DNA of 64,000 bases from Salisapilia sapeloensis. Taxonomy: Eukaryota; Oomycota; Peronosporomycetes; Peronosporales; Salisapiliaceae. The notes beneath the pieces are model-generated. The model did no database searches and had not been told where the DNA came from. It was given only the letters and a program-made list of their open reading frames with translations. This document shows positions 63,201 to 64,000 of the stretch, one piece after another (the first letter of the stretch is position 1; every line of letters begins with the position of its first letter). A program made the position numbers and the translations under genes. The stretch lies in NCBI GenBank assembly GCA_023334545.1, contig JAADVB010000038.1, forward strand, positions 1 through 64,000. The letters are read 5' to 3'.

Positions 63201-63409
63201 CCTTGTTGTCGTTCGTGACGCTGTTTCTAGTCGCGGATGCATCTAGTCTTGAGAAGACGTCGTTTGCGATCACGGCGTTGGGTCTCGTGTCGGGATATGT
63301 CTTGATCTGGTCTCACAAGCGCGTGAGTCGATGGCTGGCGAATGTGTGCGAGTCCATTCGGAATGAACGGTACTTGATCGGACGACAGTTGCAGGATATG
63401 GCGAGATAG
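60279..63409 (+). CDS. MARCHF6: DOA10/MARCHF6 ER ubiquitin ligase (2 exons)
   Basis: Exons 60279..60389 and 60449..63409 (59-nt intron, phase 0) give 1,023 residues. The N-terminal RING-CH finger is complete across the intron: CRVCRGEAEPGRRLFAPCKC, then RFTHDDCLEQWL and FCELCGHEF (C4HC3). Many transmembrane helices follow, as in yeast Doa10 and MARCHF6, with an acidic loop (residues about 190-260, EEEQAEDV) and a second acidic loop near 870-900. Blocks typical of the family include WALRYLTAIVKVSTLLILKM and FYRMWMLRASA-like segments near the first helices. The enzyme ubiquitinates ER-membrane and cytosolic degron proteins. The upstream in-frame ATG at 60195 lies in the duplicated leader; 60279 is preferred because family members have short N-termini. 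Confidence 0.93.
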
Positions 63410-63791
63410 ACGAATACAGAGAATGGCAAATTGTATCATGCAAGTCTTATTTGGCATCAATCGGATGGAGGTAGAAGGGATATCATATCCTGCAGACACT
63501 TAGTAGACTGTAGGGATACATGGTAAATCGGTCATCTAGCATACTTTAATCAATATATTTTCTGGAAAGAGTCTATTGCTACTGTTCCAATCTGAGTATA
63601 ACTTCAAGGACACGAGGTGAGCTACACGAGGGCGCATCGTATTCGATCTGCTTCGATTCGAGGTAGATAGGCCATGAATGACGGTGATGTAGTAACTTAT
63701 ATGCGATTGCACGGTAGATACGAGCTTGGAACGGTCGTCCAACTTTACTGTCATTCTTGTAAAAGGCCGTTGCTACATATATCACACAGAC
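63410..63791. other. Intergenic stretch, 382 bp
   Basis: The 3' flank of DOA10 and promoter of the next rightward gene. TATATGCG-type words near 63,699 are present but not convincing. Minus-strand open frames here lack protein features. Confidence 0.4.
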
Positions 63792-63966
63792 ATGAGGAAG
63801 GTCGTATCGGACGTGGCTCTGCCCAAGGGACTGCACTCGGAGAGAATCAAGTGGCTGTATGAAGGTGGTGCAGCAGGAGCAGATACCAAGGCTGCTGACT
63901 TGAAAGGATATCATCTACTCTACTGGATGCAGACGTCCATGCGAACACGTTATAATTATGCTCTCG
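63792..63966 (+). CDS. Class II-type photolyase, first exon (partial)
   Basis: The open frame from the ATG at 63792 reads MRKVVSDVALPKGLHSERIK, a short Gly/Ala stretch, then GYHLLYWMQTSMRTRYNYAL. The latter matches the start of class II CPD photolyases (VVYWMxRDxRxxDNWAL). A GTACCT donor at 63,967 in phase 1 ends the exon; the rest lies beyond the window. Such enzymes repair UV-induced cyclobutane dimers using light and FAD. The assignment rests on one motif, so it could be a related cryptochrome/photolyase family member. Confidence 0.5.
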
Positions 63967-64000
63967 GTACCTCTTCTCCACTACTTTGTTATATACTTTA

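Noticed and set aside
1..64000. tRNA, rRNA, snRNA or CRISPR features
   Set aside because: T-loop-like words (for example GATTCGAACC near 56,288) fall inside coding sequence and lack a cloverleaf; no snRNA cores or regularly spaced repeats were found. Covariance-model searches would be decisive.

Overview
This is a gene-dense nuclear segment of a eukaryote, most likely an oomycete or a close stramenopile relative. The evidence is: very short introns (mostly 50-63 nt, GTACGT-like donors, YAG acceptors); PAN/Apple, FYVE, PX and kelch-RING proteins; a divergent Elp3-like enzyme with a C-terminal membrane anchor, a form known from Toxoplasma; an SHIPPO-type flagellar protein, so the organism probably makes flagellate zoospores; and a multi-membrane-span protein typical of oomycetes. 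I cannot name the genus. No bacterial operons, tRNAs, rRNAs, CRISPR arrays or intact transposons were seen.

Left arm (1-20.4 kb): a PAN-domain 3' end, Gemin2, an unrecognised nuclear-type protein, a PX protein, an unknown protein, a capping-protein/retromer-type adaptor (FAM21-tail-like), a DNAJB12-like ER J-protein, HMCES (6 exons reconstructed), glutamate decarboxylase, MPP10, a peroxisomal SDR, the NEDD8 E2 UBE2M (6 exons), CTP synthase, the tail-anchored Elp3-like protein, a coiled-coil unknown and a zinc-ribbon coiled-coil unknown.

Centre (20.4-27.5 kb): no credible gene for about 7 kb. Its core (about 21.96-25.5 kb) is strongly AT-rich, and its strand composition flips near 23.6-23.9 kb: A/C excess on the + strand to the left, T/G excess to the right. 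A cluster of TTGACAA/TTGTCAA words sits around the flip. This is the most unusual part of the window and looks like a candidate compact centromere and/or strong replication origin.

Right arm (27.5-64 kb): DEAH helicase PRP22/DHX8, a four-finger C2H2 protein, chaperonin subunit CCT8, 3-ketodihydrosphingosine reductase (KDSR), a 2.9-kb gene-free stretch, a 1,766-residue protein with a ZnR-FYVE-J-FYVE-PX-coiled-coil layout, a KDSR paralogue that has lost its catalytic Tyr and Lys, a multi-span membrane protein, a CRAMP1/TKI1-like nuclear protein, an SHIPPO-repeat protein, the ATP synthase assembly factor ATP10, a kelch-TM-RING-H2 ubiquitin ligase, a 1,086-residue unknown, a tandem pair of DEK_C-SWIB-SWIB proteins, the ER ubiquitin ligase DOA10/MARCHF6 and the first exon of a probable class II photolyase.

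Most genes are unrelated housekeeping genes packed tightly with divergent or convergent neighbours. Linked sets are: KDSR and its dead paralogue; the SWIB pair with the DOA10 promoter caught up in their duplication; and several endosomal or ER quality-control functions (PX, FAM21-like, FYVE/PX giant, DNAJB12, DOA10). Exon coordinates were derived by hand from GT/AG sites and reading-frame phase; nearly all junctions are phase-consistent, and the exception (HMCES intron 2) is flagged.
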